DNA from: Limnomonas spitsbergensis
Taxonomy: Eukaryota > Chlorophyta > Chlorophyceae > Chlamydomonadales
Reading direction: 5' to 3'
NCBI GenBank assembly: GCA_037349105.1
Contig: JAYJMM010000112.1
Location: 5,478,501-5,542,500 of the forward strand
Length of the DNA stretch: 64,000 nucleotides
Program-made: the position numbers and the translations under genes
The notes under the pieces: model-generated
Seen by the model: the letters and a program-made list of their open reading frames with translations, nothing else
What the model was told of the DNA's origin: nothing
Database searches by the model: none
In this document: one piece after another, positions 41,101 to 45,826 of the stretch
Layout: every line of letters begins with the position of its first letter
How positions within the stretch are numbered: the stretch's first letter is position 1

Positions 41101-43346
41101 TAGGGCCACCAGCCGTTGGCCTGTCAAGTTTGGTCCTAATCGGCCCAGTAATGGCCGCCTGGCGGCCCCCGTACGTGCATTGGAAAGGCACTAAAAGAAA
41201 CACAACTAGACATACCGATTTTCTTCATACCATGCAGAAAGTGTAGTTCCCATAGGTATGGAATCTGGAATACTCCCCCTTTCGTATCCGTACCAGCAGA
41301 AAACTGTGCTAAAACACGAGCTTTGTTCTTTTAAGCAGTGGCAAGCCCAGCCAGACAGTGTTTTTGTGGTCAGGAAATTTGCTGTTTCTTTGCCAGTCAA
41401 TCACACATACGAGAGGCTCCATTCAGCACTTATAATATTGAGTTTATCGTGTTTCCTATGCTCATCTCACCTCTAGTGCCATCCCAGCCACCCTCTTTGA
41501 AAGGTACCCTAATACCCTCGTGCCTCTTCATAAATTACTTTTGCGCAATCGGCTAGAACCTCATGTTTTACCAGGTGCAAGGACGAAGAAATGTTCCATG
41601 AGGTTCTCAGGGCCAACTCCTTAAAACCCCTCTCCTATGAAGTGTGCAGTATATTCAGAAGCCTTGTCAGCTGAGACACTTCAAGATCAAAAATCCATTT
41701 CCCTAATAGATCTCTACCATGGAGGATAGACCGCATAGATCCAGTGCCATGGTATCCACCCAAAAGTAGCTCCCCTTGCCACCGACATAACTTCTACCTG
41801 AATACCATACAGATCTCATAGATCCAGATCCCTAAAGATTTCTTAGATCCAGCCATCCAGGGCCATGGTCGTACAGTACCCACCTAGCAGCTCCCCCAGC
41901 TGCGTCCGCCCCTTGCCCGGCACATCCACGGTTATCACTTGAATCTGAAGGAGGAAGAAGGGATGGACCGCTCGGTCGGCCAGAGGTATGAACTGGGACC
42001 TGAGGGAGGATGAAATGGGAGGGGGGAAGTGTGAACAGCCATGATGGAGGAAGAAGGGACGGAATGCTGCATCGGCCAAGGATATGAACGGGGCCTGCTT
42101 AAGTGTGAAAGAGGAGTTGGATAGTGTGAACAATATGCCCCCTCCCCTCTCCAGTCTACCCTTGACTTCCATATTGGAAGCATGGGCATCAGGGCATGCC
42201 TATCTGGTATGCATGAGCATCCCTGCCTGGTATGCATGGGCATTTCTCTATTGTGCGCATGGATATGCCCCTCTGGTAAGCATGGGCATGCCCATGGTAG
42301 ACACTGCCCCTGCAACCACATGAACATGAAGACGCATGAATATGCATGTGGCATGTCTGCTCATGTATGCTCATGTGCGCAAGCACGCACGAGTTAACAT
42401 GGGCGAGCAAGAAAATGCGCAGATTCACACCTTGAGCTGGCATGGACATGGATGAATATGGACATGTGAGGACCTAAGAATAGATGCGCATGAGTGTGTG
42501 CTGCCACAAATAGACGATTGGACGTGCATGGACATCTGCACCAGCATGCATGAGTGTCATGAGTGAGGACGGACTTACATGGATATATATGAGCGTAAAT
42601 GAGTATGCATGGACATGCAAGGGCATGCGTGGACATGCACTTGAGCATGCATGGACATGCATGGACATGCTATTGAGCATGCATGGACTAATGTATGGGC
42701 ATTCTAGGACTAACCCTTAGGGCGTGCATGGACTGATGTATGGGCATGCATGGGCCTATACATGGGCGCGCATGGACTCATGCAAGGCATCTATGGACCT
42801 ACAGATGATTCTGCATGCATGGCATTCTTGTGCATGGAGAAACGTATTGGCACGCATGGACTTTTGCATGGGCATGCATGACTCTAAGCATGGGCATGTA
42901 TGGATTTACAGATGAGCACGCATGAACCTGTGCATGGGCATGCACAGACTTCTGCATGGTCATGCATGAATTTGTGCATGGGTTGCATGGACTTGCGAAA
43001 GGGCACGCACATGCTGATGTTTGGACACATATAGACTCATGCATGTGCATGAGCATGCGCATGCGTGAACTCACGGGGGCATTTTTCTGAAACAATATCA
43101 GACTTCAGCTGCCGAGTGAGAGCACGGTCTGACGTTTCCTGTTGTGGTGTGGGTGCGTGGCCCCACGTTTTCCCGTTCTGACGCCGACGGAACCTCCCTG
43201 TAGTTCACAGAGCTAGGGCTGCTGATCCTGCTGCTGAGCTTCTGCTCCTGCTTGGCAGCTACTGCTGCTGCTATTGCACCTGTTGGCAGCAAGGGACCTG
43301 TGCTGCTGAAGCGAATAGATCGCACCGCGTCGTCGTTCGGGATCAC
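14035..43346 (-). CDS. Gene A: TIR-like domain plus RI-type LRR receptor-like protein, ~25 exons
   Basis: Gene-level model. The exons, in order A1-A25 plus a tentative N-terminal exon, are listed separately. Nearly every junction has a GT donor and AG acceptor, and the split-codon phases agree, for example YYW|VDIFAVQQ across A4/A5. A1-A9 encode a TIR-like region with strands FLSHCWSYKF and YYWVDIFAV and the block VERVWCLYE. In TIR enzymes the catalytic Glu sits in a comparable WCLxE position. A8-A12 encode the helical extension that I recall following this domain in phytoplankton proteins. A12-A25 encode ribonuclease-inhibitor-type LRRs such as LQRLDLSNNPIGDGEG. About 800 residues are visible. 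Signalling or immune function is inference. Open points: the N-terminus, a phase mismatch between A23 and A24, a possible missing exon between A19 and A20, and whether A25 is terminal. Confidence 0.72.
14178..14930. repeat. 29-bp array derived from the A25 splice acceptor, ~26 copies
   Basis: On the minus strand the unit is close to actgttgcatacatttgtcc + tgctgcatg. The real acceptor region just beside it reads actgtcgcgtacatctgtcc + tgctgcag, so the array is an amplified acceptor region in which the terminal AG became AT. Sub-types (aaatgtatgcaa, aagatgtacgca) alternate. Confidence 0.9.
15089..15192 (-). CDS. Gene A exon A24 (LRR)
   Basis: Acceptor ccatcag|ct, donor ctcaag|gtaaga. Reads ALWSNVAMRELDLRGN then AAAKILTDALK, a classic RI-type LRR. 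It needs one preceding base from the upstream exon, but A23 ends in phase 0, so an exon between 15.2 and 18.1 kb is missing or the start is misplaced. Confidence 0.65.
15270..15810 (-). pseudogene. four decayed copies of the 5' part of exon A24
   Basis: Copies of the minus-strand text gtagcgatgagggagctgga + cctcaag lie near 15300-15345, 15430-15480, 15560-15600 (read ALRAKVMMREL) and 15760-15800. Each follows a ccatcag-like or related acceptor but lacks the rest of the exon. Divergence increases away from the true exon. Confidence 0.75.
15811..16439. other. intronic, no exon recognised
   Basis: AT-richer stretch. Bases 16255-16360 contain two copies of ttcgaatcctttatttgaat / caaatcctttatttacctg. 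Confidence 0.35.
16440..17200. repeat. degenerate ggttcagggttcaggg array
   Basis: Many imperfect (ggttcaggg/ggtttaggg) words at 16456-16760, resembling decayed TTTAGGG telomere text. From 16770 it gives way to two copies of agcgggtgcagtgtcaaggg + ctgcac. Some minus-strand text is open here but no exon was fixed. Confidence 0.6.
17201..17860. other. intronic, no exon recognised
   Basis: Contains homopolymer runs (A10 near 17211, T8 near 17707). A copy of gccgcgaggccaaaaag at 17503 is shared with the transposon fragment near 11.0 kb. Confidence 0.35.
17861..18111 (-). pseudogene. two decayed copies of the 3' edge of exon A23 with donor
   Basis: Minus-strand text gcaggcgccgtcgctatcgg + acag|gtactgcc occurs at 17864-17905, and a second copy at 17996-18030, 133 bp apart. 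Both repeat the end of A23 (GAVAIGQ) and its GTACTG donor inside the downstream intron. Confidence 0.75.
18114..18186 (-). CDS. Gene A exon A23 (LRR)
   Basis: Acceptor tttccag|c, donor gacag|gtactg. Reads SPLAELQLGENQAISNAGAV. The single leading base completes the TG left by A22 to give Cys, so the phase fits. Confidence 0.75.
18355..18497. repeat. 27-28-bp tandem repeat, 5 copies
   Basis: The unit reads gccccgcactgtttcctaaa + ccctcat. Confidence 0.9.
18583..18803. repeat. 18-bp tandem repeat, 12 copies
   Basis: The unit is cacgttctcagctaataa with variants cttgtag and cttataa, inside the A22-A23 intron. Confidence 0.93.
18952..19064 (-). CDS. Gene A exon A22 (LRR)
   Basis: Acceptor ccttgcag|gct, donor cagctg|gtgggt. 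Reads ALVDALRTCSSLQMLGLEG then CNLKSATAAALGTFLTSS. Starts in phase 0, continuing the LRR ending GIGDDVAA of A21; ends with two bases of a codon completed by A23. Confidence 0.8.
19070..20912. repeat. 15-bp minisatellite, ~120 copies, touching the A22 acceptor
   Basis: The unit is gtgacaccagggagt on the plus strand (sense, minus: actccctggtgtcac). The first unit merges with the A22 acceptor (gtgtcactccttgcag). The unit is divisible by three and open in three minus frames, so the 609-codon open frame is an artefact. The sense strand is pyrimidine-biased and its units are AG-free. Confidence 0.97.
20913..21404. repeat. loose gttacatgtacagcaggcat repeats, otherwise nothing
   Basis: Bases 20985-21150 hold about five copies of an ~28-bp unit around acatgtacagcaggcatgac. 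Bases 21196-21226 are (tttcagttaa)3. Confidence 0.7.
21405..23800. repeat. 27-bp G/C-skewed minisatellite, ~88 copies
   Basis: The plus-strand unit is ctgaccccccacctgggccc + cctgtcc. On the gene A sense strand every unit is G-rich with runs of 3-7 G, and those carrying cacctgg read CCAG|GTGGGG, a good 5' splice-site consensus. Two main variants (cacctgg, cacatgg) alternate irregularly; a 28-bp subtype with seven C dominates 21460-22200. Confidence 0.97.
23953..24117 (-). CDS. Gene A exon A21 (two LRRs)
   Basis: Acceptor acacgcag|ggc, donor gcagcg|gtgagg, 55 codons in phase 0/0. Reads IQHLVLRSCEIGAAGAKALA and later LTHFDLGGNRGIGDD, two RI-type repeats. Confidence 0.85.
24178..24225 (-). pseudogene. 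decayed copy of the 5' part of exon A21
   Basis: The plus-strand phrase cacagctcctcaagaccttg + tgctgggggttggggcc repeats 24081-24118 about 100 bp further 5' in the sense direction. Confidence 0.75.
24553..24636 (-). CDS. Gene A exon A20 (single 28-residue LRR)
   Basis: Acceptor tttctcag|ctg, donor gcacag|gtgtgt, exactly 84 nt, phase 0/0. Reads LQRLDLSNNPIGDGEGTAAI then GRLLSAAQ. It has the textbook RI-type LRR length and consensus, one repeat per exon. Confidence 0.88.
24655..24985. repeat. ~33-36-bp array upstream of the A20 acceptor, ~9 copies
   Basis: The plus-strand unit is close to ggtaagatggacaaaaaagt + gtgtgtgtgggggg. On the sense strand it is pyrimidine-rich and AG-free. Confidence 0.9.
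25015..25275 (-). pseudogene. three decayed copies of exon A20
   Basis: Minus-strand text ctcag-atccaacagcttga (about 25268) reads IQQLDSSFNSDNEGKGTSA, aligning to LQRLDLSNNPIGDGEGTAA. Two shorter copies lie near 25090-25165 (LSSNGLTGP) and 25030-25045. Acceptor-side text (gagctgagaaaa + gggaggacaaaaa) is copied as well. Confidence 0.75.
25276..25844. other. intronic; possible further LRR fragments
   Basis: Minus-strand LKSLLWLSANKASL (about 25285-25345) and ELNINVRLLQST (about 25525-25565) have LRR rhythm but no complete splice framing. One may be the exon expected between A19 and A20, since joining those two directly gives a redundant LQRLQ-LQRLD. Confidence 0.35.
25845..25930 (-). CDS. 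Gene A exon A19
   Basis: Acceptor ctcttccag|tg, donor cttcag|gtgtgg. Reads PVSRLGSFVGRGPGISPL then GMHGLQRLQ. The two leading bases complete the G left by A18, giving Val. Confidence 0.65.
25931..26860. other. intronic, no exon recognised
   Basis: Bases 26080-26125 contain ctgctgcacctgcacctgct. Nothing could be framed. Confidence 0.35.
26861..26918 (-). CDS. Gene A exon A18 (linker)
   Basis: Acceptor tgtagcag|gcg, donor aacg|gtgaga. Reads ATGASRGGSPFTSAPGNPN, a low-complexity linker. Phase 0 start and one-base overhang fit A17 and A19. Confidence 0.6.
26935..27225 (-). pseudogene. four decayed copies of the A18 acceptor and exon start
   Basis: The plus-strand phrase gggaggcacccgtcgcctgc + aacaggcac recurs at about 26962, 27056, 27128 and 27196 with growing divergence. 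Confidence 0.75.
27285..27600 (-). pseudogene. three copies of the A17 3' edge and donor
   Basis: The plus-strand phrase cctcacctgcagcaggttga + accctcctgagctc at 27611 is repeated at 27493 (118 bp period), about 27375 and about 27295. Each copy carries the end of A17 (SGGFNLLQ or a decayed form), and the nearest retains the GTGAGG donor. Confidence 0.8.
27615..27753 (-). CDS. Gene A exon A17 (Gly/Ser-rich linker)
   Basis: Acceptor cctatag|g, donor ctgcag|gtgagg. Reads SVSITALCPRGGSSSSPRAG then TLFGGGLLGRSGAKSSGG and FNLLQ. The first base completes the AG left by A16 (Arg). Confidence 0.65.
27860..28345 (-). pseudogene. four to five copies of the A17 acceptor region
   Basis: The plus-strand phrase taatagacacagacctatag + ggggg (27740) recurs at about 27885, 28003, 28128 and 28310, usually preceded by gcttgcggaaca-like text. 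Only the exon start and acceptor are copied. Confidence 0.75.
28346..28732. other. intronic, no exon recognised
   Basis: Unique sequence without framed exon. Confidence 0.35.
28733..28893 (-). CDS. Gene A exon A16
   Basis: Acceptor ttgtgcag|tcc, donor cccag|gtgggc. Reads SIALLADALCAPAAIALPV then SVGISSFSLGSNDA and AAGGNFVTM. Phase 0 start follows A15; two-base overhang completed by A17. Confidence 0.7.
28930..29115 (-). pseudogene. two decayed copies of the 5' part of exon A16
   Basis: The plus-strand phrase ctatggcggccggggcgcat + agggcatccgctaggagggcg at 28960-29010 repeats 28849-28893. A second, weaker copy lies at 29065-29115. Confidence 0.8.
29116..29717. other. intronic, no exon recognised
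   Basis: Three copies of tagccaagg(g)ca(ga)gcag/ccat at 29562-29700 form a loose repeat. Confidence 0.4.
29718..29825 (-). CDS. Gene A exon A15 (LRR)
   Basis: Acceptor cctcacag|gtt, donor tcgaag|gtactg, 36 codons, phase 0/0. Reads VRMGGTGVAAIARGLAAAEA then GLQELNLSQ, continuing LDLSRN from A14 into a complete LRR. Confidence 0.82.
30055..30310 (-). pseudogene. three decayed copies of exon A15
   Basis: The plus-strand phrase aaccgccaggccgcgcgcag + cagcagccatgcccgtgct at 30078-30125, a short one at 30150-30180 and a third at 30243-30305 all align to 29770-29826. Confidence 0.75.
30311..30648. other. intronic; partial copy of A14 at 30570-30605
   Basis: The phrase gtggcgctgcagcattctgt + tgcatgcaggc repeats the A14 text ggcgtcgcagcatgctgttg + caggc. 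Otherwise loose cacac-rich sequence. Confidence 0.55.
30649..30768 (-). CDS. Gene A exon A14 (LRR)
   Basis: Acceptor tattccag|agc, donor agaaat|gtgagg, 40 codons, phase 0/0. Reads WLGPKSAAAVGEMLACNSM then LRRLDLSRN. Confidence 0.83.
30769..31264. other. intronic, no exon recognised
   Basis: Bases 31171-31235 (atggtaatggcgcggacgcg, ccaaggtccatgccgcgctg) match 18298-18345, a dispersed repeat of unknown class. Confidence 0.45.
31265..31345 (-). pseudogene. copy of the 5' part of exon A14
   Basis: Minus-strand text ctag-agccccgaagaggacc + tcacagcccacccggg matches the A14 start and reads SPEEDLTAHPGGWIGS against SPKEDLKAHEGGWLGP. The acceptor AG is kept, the exon's second half is absent. Confidence 0.8.
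31690..32567. repeat. 120-bp array carrying the end of exon A13 and its donor, 7-8 copies
   Basis: The exact 120-bp period is visible at 31741, 31861, 31981, 32101, 32221, 32341 and 32461. Each unit (minus) holds the last ~47 bases of A13 (ALRDNRSITDLNLGK), the donor GGCAAG|GTGGGTGGG, and intron text ending in acactag. It stays open in the A13 frame throughout; the most distal unit is the most diverged. Confidence 0.95.
32568..32696 (-). CDS. Gene A exon A13 (LRR)
   Basis: Acceptor cacatgcag|gtc, donor ggcaag|gtgggt, 43 codons, phase 0/0. Reads VSGSIQTLTVHTTSTSRAG then GYLALMNALRDNRSITDLNL. The second half is the sequence amplified in the 120-bp array. Confidence 0.82.
32760..33095 (-). pseudogene. 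two copies of the 5' part of exon A13
   Basis: The plus-strand phrase caacgtctgaatggagccgt + taacctgcatgtggcgg at 32777-32817 and a more diverged copy at 33048-33090 repeat 32673-32708. Confidence 0.8.
33268..33442. repeat. 14-bp tandem repeat, ~12 copies
   Basis: The unit is ttacatcctgggag; looser gttacatca text surrounds it (33100-33265). Confidence 0.93.
33443..33771. other. intronic, no exon recognised
   Basis: Small palindromic stretch atcaccgacgtgccttacgg + tgat near 33567. Nothing coding framed. Confidence 0.35.
33772..33858 (-). CDS. Gene A exon A12 (start of LRR region)
   Basis: Acceptor cgcaacag|gtc, donor ataaag|gtgggg, 29 codons, phase 0/0. Reads VMQRVLYFSGQSSFNADDKG then LKALAEVIK. 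A second acceptor (caacgag) 13 nt downstream is possible. Confidence 0.72.
33862..34230. repeat. gttgcat-rich loose array beside the A12 acceptor
   Basis: The word gttgcatg recurs more than a dozen times at 6-40 bp spacing. In the sense direction it reads catgcaac, resembling the A12 acceptor text acgcaacag but without the AG. Confidence 0.7.
34242..34289 (-). CDS. Gene A exon A11
   Basis: Acceptor tgcttcag|agg, donor gccaag|gtgagg, 16 codons, phase 0/0: RNDFETVINMVKSGAK. Confidence 0.7.
34290..35056. other. intronic, no exon fixed
   Basis: Two copies of ccaggaatatgaaagcgttg / ccaggaatatgctagcgttg (34883 and 34952). Minus-strand text around 34790-34870 is open and could hide an exon, but no donor fits. 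Confidence 0.4.
35057..35184. repeat. 42-bp array carrying the end of exon A10 and its donor, 3 copies
   Basis: Donor-bearing text gcggtacag|gtaagaag recurs with a 42-bp period (exon-side last bases at 35185, 35143, 35101). All units stay open in the A10 frame (EVLLIMAVQVRR-like), so each donor would be in frame. Confidence 0.93.
35185..35268 (-). CDS. Gene A exon A10
   Basis: Acceptor cactgcag|ttg, donor gtacag|gtaaga, 28 codons, phase 0/0. Reads LSIDRFNQMMQEALRRGV then MEVLLIMAVQ. With A9 it completes a helical block of the form IENT-x-FNQMMQEALR. Confidence 0.78.
35269..35527. other. intronic, no exon recognised
   Basis: AT-rich toward 35440-35527. Confidence 0.35.
35528..35762. repeat. 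inverted minisatellite (gggcaccc / gggtgccc)
   Basis: Left half repeats agagggcacccaaagggc-type units; from about 35665 the right half repeats ggtgccctgagggtgccctg. The units are reverse-complementary, so the whole block can fold into a long hairpin. It lies just inside the intron after the A9 donor. Confidence 0.85.
35778..35864 (-). CDS. Gene A exon A9
   Basis: Acceptor ccctgcag|gtg, donor aacacg|gtaaat, 29 codons, phase 0/0. Reads VVVSNLDIRNCKATVAADK then TYILEQIENT. The pattern N-x-x-K/A-T-x-x-A-D-x-x-x-I-L-x-x-I-E is one I recall behind TIR-like WCLxE domains. Confidence 0.8.
35865..36385. other. intronic; partial duplication near the A9 acceptor
   Basis: The phrase ctcaccaccacctg at 35978-35991 copies the A9 exon start (35855-35867). 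The rest is AT-rich without exon. Confidence 0.5.
36386..36475 (-). CDS. Gene A exon A8
   Basis: Acceptor ctatccag|gcc, donor gtcaag|gtgtga, 30 codons, phase 0/0. Reads AVTAHVDLDLLVEDVQSNQN then VDKLQQVFVK. Confidence 0.75.
36570..36625 (-). pseudogene. copy of the 5' part of exon A8
   Basis: Minus-strand reading VDTAHMDLDPLVMAVPS aligns to AVTAHVDLDLLVEDV; the acceptor is replaced by ttcaag. Confidence 0.75.
36760..36905 (-). pseudogene. three copies of the A7 3' edge and donor
   Basis: The plus-strand phrase acttacctgcagggcttcat + acaagc at 36808-36833 and weaker copies at 36763-36783 and 36873-36893 repeat 36941-36967 (YEALQ plus donor). Confidence 0.8.
36946..37023 (-). CDS. Gene A exon A7 (TIR-like WCLxE block)
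   Basis: Acceptor ctgtccag|gct, donor ctgcag|gtaagt, 26 codons, phase 0/0. Reads AVLFTIMPWRAPLCVERVW followed by CLYEALQ. The hydrophobic strand, the MPW turn and WCLYE match the third TIR-like block. The Glu occupies the place of the catalytic Glu of TIR NADases (family knowledge, activity not shown). Confidence 0.87.
37070..37115 (-). pseudogene. copy of the 5' part of exon A7
   Basis: The plus-strand phrase gcgcctgccagggcatggtg + agtaggacagcctggg repeats 36992-37027. Confidence 0.75.
37120..37699. other. intronic; dispersed repeat at 37557-37605
   Basis: Bases 37559-37605 (tccatgctttggcc.aaatgg, ggcttccttaatccacgcac) match 15661-15708 at most positions. No exon recognised. Confidence 0.5.
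37700..37744 (-). CDS. Gene A exon A6
   Basis: Acceptor cgcgcag|gat, donor tcacag|gtgagg, 15 codons, phase 0/0: DHPDSDFPAVIRASQ. It fits between VDIFAVQQ and AVLFTIMPW, the usual order of this domain. Confidence 0.8.
37880..37925 (-). CDS. Gene A exon A5 (TIR-like VDIFAVQQ block)
   Basis: Acceptor cctccgcag|g, donor ttcaag|gtatgg. Reads VDIFAVQQNFKGDFK. The leading G completes the TG of A4 to give Trp, producing YYWVDIFAVQQ across the junction, an independent confirmation of the splice. Confidence 0.87.
37926..38600. other. intronic; 15-bp repeats at 38150-38250
   Basis: Bases 38150-38250 hold about seven copies of gcatgccacactggg / gcatgccaccctggg. Bases 37930-38090 loosely repeat ggttattgacagcg-like units. 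No exon recognised. Confidence 0.7.
38601..38741 (-). CDS. Gene A exon A4 (TIR-like SHCW block)
   Basis: Acceptor ttcccag|g, donor tactg|gtgagg. Reads PIHGHSTYFLSHCWSYKFKD then LISLVMRHYDA and RLYQPLYYW. The FLSH(C/A)W-Y-F strand is the first block of the TIR-like domain. The leading G completes AG of A3 (Arg). Confidence 0.87.
38800..39085 (-). pseudogene. copies of the A4 acceptor; one longer copy of A4
   Basis: The phrase ccgtgaatgggcctgagggt + aaa recurs at about 38811, 38888, 38958 and 39073. The distal copy (39015-39088) extends into the exon and reads NSIYFLIHCWLQMCEDLMSI against HSTYFLSHCWSYKFKDLISL, then loses similarity. Confidence 0.82.
39086..39428. other. intronic, no exon recognised
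   Basis: Bases 39240-39430 are cacac-rich with repeated tccacacctg words. Confidence 0.4.
39429..39538 (-). CDS. Gene A exon A3
   Basis: Acceptor gatcacag|gcc, donor gacag|gtgtga. Reads AMHRHAVRNSWSRECRFRHD then DANSVTLGMERICKD. Phase 0 start follows A2; two-base overhang is completed by A4. Confidence 0.78.
39600..40062 (-). pseudogene. four decayed copies of the 5' part of exon A3
   Basis: The plus-strand phrase tggaccacaagttgcgcacc + gcatggcgatgcatggtctg recurs at 39625-39665, 39745-39783, 39870-39907 and 40020-40062. Each is followed by cgatcagg-like acceptor text. Confidence 0.85.
40170..40400. repeat. degenerate CCCTAAACCCC-type repeat
   Basis: About fifteen imperfect words such as acccctaaaccccattc and tttaaacccttaaccc. 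Either decayed telomeric text or an amplified intron segment next to the A2 donor. Confidence 0.75.
40415..40479 (-). CDS. Gene A exon A2
   Basis: Acceptor ccttgcag|tt, donor ctacag|gtaggg. Reads SDVVYNYIKAATEGSRCDYL. Two leading bases complete the G of A1 (Val). The order D/V-x-x-IKxAT ahead of SHCW is what I recall for this family. Confidence 0.78.
40480..41883. other. intronic with two decayed copies of the A1 edge
   Basis: The phrase ccctcagcagctcccctagc + tgcccctagtcaagcacgtc (40966-41010) and a weaker one at 41745-41790 copy the end of A1 and its donor. agatcccagatcc/agatctcat words recur at 40865-40950 and 41700-41860. No further exon. Confidence 0.65.
41884..41944 (-). CDS. Gene A exon A1
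   Basis: Acceptor tccttcag|att, donor gctag|gtgggt. Reads IQVITVDVPGKGRTQLGELL, with a one-base overhang matching A2. Earlier exons probably exist. Confidence 0.7.
41955..42110. repeat. ~107-bp direct duplication upstream of the A1 acceptor
   Basis: gaggaagaagggatggaccg + ctcggtcggccagaggtatgaac is repeated as gaggaagaagggacggaatg + ctgcatcggccaaggatatgaac. Confidence 0.8.
42180..43080. repeat. GCATG-rich loose minisatellite
   Basis: More than 50 gcatg words, often gcatgcatggacatg or gcatgggcatgc, at irregular 8-25 bp spacing. No coding evidence. Confidence 0.8.
43134..43346 (-). CDS. possible N-terminal exon of gene A
   Basis: Minus-strand open text from an ATG at 43346 reads MIPNDDAVRSIRFSSTGPLL then AAAVAAKQEQKLSSRISSPS. 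A donor aac|gtcaga would leave phase 0, matching A1. CAG-rich text continues to about 43430. The start is unsupported; it could equally be UTR or a separate exon. Confidence 0.35.
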
Positions 43347-43430
43347 CGTGGATCACTGTCGGCAGTACGGCTGCTGCTGCTCTGCTGCTGCTGCCGCAGC
43401 TGCTTTTAGCAGCAATTGAGCTGAGCGCTT

Positions 43431-45169
43431 GGGGTAGATGCAACACCGTATATTCGTCGTTCGATACTTGGTATAAGCTGTTTGTCCCGGGATAGGGGAG
43501 ATTATGTAGCGGGAGCGCAGCGGGGGCGGGGTCTGATGGGGATGGGGATAGTGACGAGATATTAGGTACAGGGAAGGGAGATAGCACCCTAGGATCACGG
43601 GTCAGGAGGCGCGGGGGCGATTTGAGATACCGATGAACAGCAGGGTAAGTTAGTGTTGACAGAATGGTGTACAAGGGGTGTTGTACTGTCCAGATCCGTG
43701 TGTTCTAGGGTTCAATTCAGGGTATTAGTACCGGTCTAAGTACTGGTCTGAGCTTGTTGGTTTCCAAAATCCACGCCGCATCGGCGTTCTCTTTTCTTTT
43801 CTTTTCTTGGTTGCTACGTTACGGTACGTGATATGATTAAAGCCTGCCTCGTTGGTGTAAATACCCGTGCCTGCTAAAACTAATCATGAACAGTCCGCAA
43901 TCACTTGTAGTTCGTGACGAGGATTCAGTCGTTTCTGTGTCAGATGTCAGTCACCCGGTCAGTTACCTGAGAATCCGAAATGGAACATGATGGTCGACGT
44001 CAGCAGCTCCAGCAACTCAGCAAGTGATGCAAAAGCAGTAGGTACCTATCTCAAATATATCTAGCCCACCCGACTAGGACTAAATTTAAGCCCCCCCGGT
44101 TCATGTGACTATGTGAGAAGGAGGTGACATCCCCTCCATTTCTGCGAGCAGTTAAGGAAATGCTTTATAAAATCATGCAGTGGCAGTTCATTTATCGCGA
44201 AAATTTGATCAGATCACGGTTCGGGCCTTCGGGGTCTGCTTTATTTATGCAATATGTCATGCCCAACGTAACATTTAGACATATCTTCAGGCTGTGCGAC
44301 TCAAGGTTATAGGCAAGAGAAAAAAGGAAAGGAACTTAAGGCAAGATCTGTTGACGTTTTAGTTCAGACACCCTTTTTTGTTGTGATACAGCTGGATTGT
44401 GACTGAAAAAAACATTTCTTCCTAAATCAGCGTTTAAGTGCCATACTGCCATTGACAGTGCATTGAAATGAAGATAGCCTATTCATGCCCCGCCCATGCA
44501 TGTTTCTACTGTTGGGCCTGCCGCATGCCCGCACTCAGGGTATGGTGCCGGTAAAATATGCATGCCGTGCAGTATTGATGTGGTCCGCCTGTTGAACATA
44601 GAACACAACGCAAGGGGGAAGATGGCTCACGGTGAATGCCGGTACATTTGGGCACAACTGAAAACTTTTGAACTTGGGGGTTGCGAGTGCATGGGTGCGT
44701 GCAGGCAGGCCACAAGGAGTTTGTTGGTTGTCCTTTTGTATGAAGTGCATGTACCGTTTTATGGGCACATCCGCACATGTCCCATAGGTACATCAGCGTT
44801 CTTCTCTTTTCTGTTAGTTCTATATCAAATGTAAAGCTTTGCTGTGAAGTTTTCTTAAGTTTTTTTAGTCCAACAGAACATCACAATTGATGCATGGGAC
44901 ATGTGCCCGTAAACCGGTATAGGAACTAAATACGCTAAGACAGCGAGCATAAACCAGTGACAGTAAACCTTCACAAAGCTTCCCATTATTATGCTGGAAT
45001 AGCTGAGGAATGGCTCACCTTCTTCCTTTAAGAACGGTTTAGCCATTCGCGTTTGTAAGGCTGCAGTCCCTGCACTCAATGATGTTGCACCCATGGGCAC
45101 TCATTTCTTTCTGCGGGCAAACCTTTTAGAGCATGGCTCATAGGTGAAAATTTCATACCTCATTGGGCC
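43431..45169. other. intergenic, no gene recognised
   Basis: AT-richer. A 23-bp word atccacgccgcatcggcgtt + ctc at 43772 is shared with 46012 inside the hAT-like element. Words gcacatgtccca (44771) and tgggacatgtgc (44896) form a small inverted repeat. If gene A and gene B are both complete, their promoters should lie on either side of the LINE/hAT block. Confidence 0.4.
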
Positions 45170-45818
45170 CTGCTCTTACTAAGTCATCAAGGAGGGCTGC
45201 CCTCTGACCCCCCTGATCGCACCCAAATGCCTGGCAGAGGGCGTTGTGCTGGAGGCGGGGCAACAACTACGGTGCTTGACTGCCTGCTGTATGCGGATGA
45301 CCTCTCCAAACTACGTATGTACGATGCCCTCCAGGACAATGCAGCGGATACACATCTTCAGGTCAACGTCAGCAAGGCAAAGATCTTGGAGTTTGGCAGC
45401 CGCTTAGCATGGCAACGCCGACAACCAACCCAGAGTGCGTGGCCCAGATAGATAGGACTTTGTTCGAGCGCGTCAAAGATTTCAAGTTCATGGGCATCAT
45501 CCAACACGAAAGACGCAGCATGAGGGAGGCCATGCAAGATAGAGAGGACCCTGGGCTGCCACGCCGCTGCGTGTGCGCGACTGGGCCGCCAAGATGCATC
45601 TGAGGCACCCTCTGCGTTCACACATCTGGCTAGCGCGTGGCTGTCTACACGCCTTAGGAAAACTATGGAGATGTGGAGCTGGCCACAAGTCATCTCCAGC
45701 TGCGGCACTGCCTACGGGGCAGGATGCAGTCCGGCCTACTTCAACGCCTGCGTTCCCTACCAGATGGGGGGTCATGTGGGAGATGCAGATCTAGCCATTA
45801 TAACAAGCTTCAGATAAT
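45170..45818 (+). mobile_element. LINE-type reverse transcriptase relic, 5' part
   Basis: Plus-strand text reads CLLYADDLSKL (YADD catalytic box at 45290-45301), then LQVNVSKAKILEFGSRLAW. A second frame continues TLFERVKDFKFMGI, the usual order of RT palm motifs C, D and E. Frames are broken, so the element is dead. It resumes after the hAT-like insertion. Confidence 0.75.
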
Positions 45819-45826
45819 GGCAGCAC

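Noticed and set aside
44496..44834. 112-codon plus open frame
   Set aside because: Length is near chance level here, no motif, no splice or start support.
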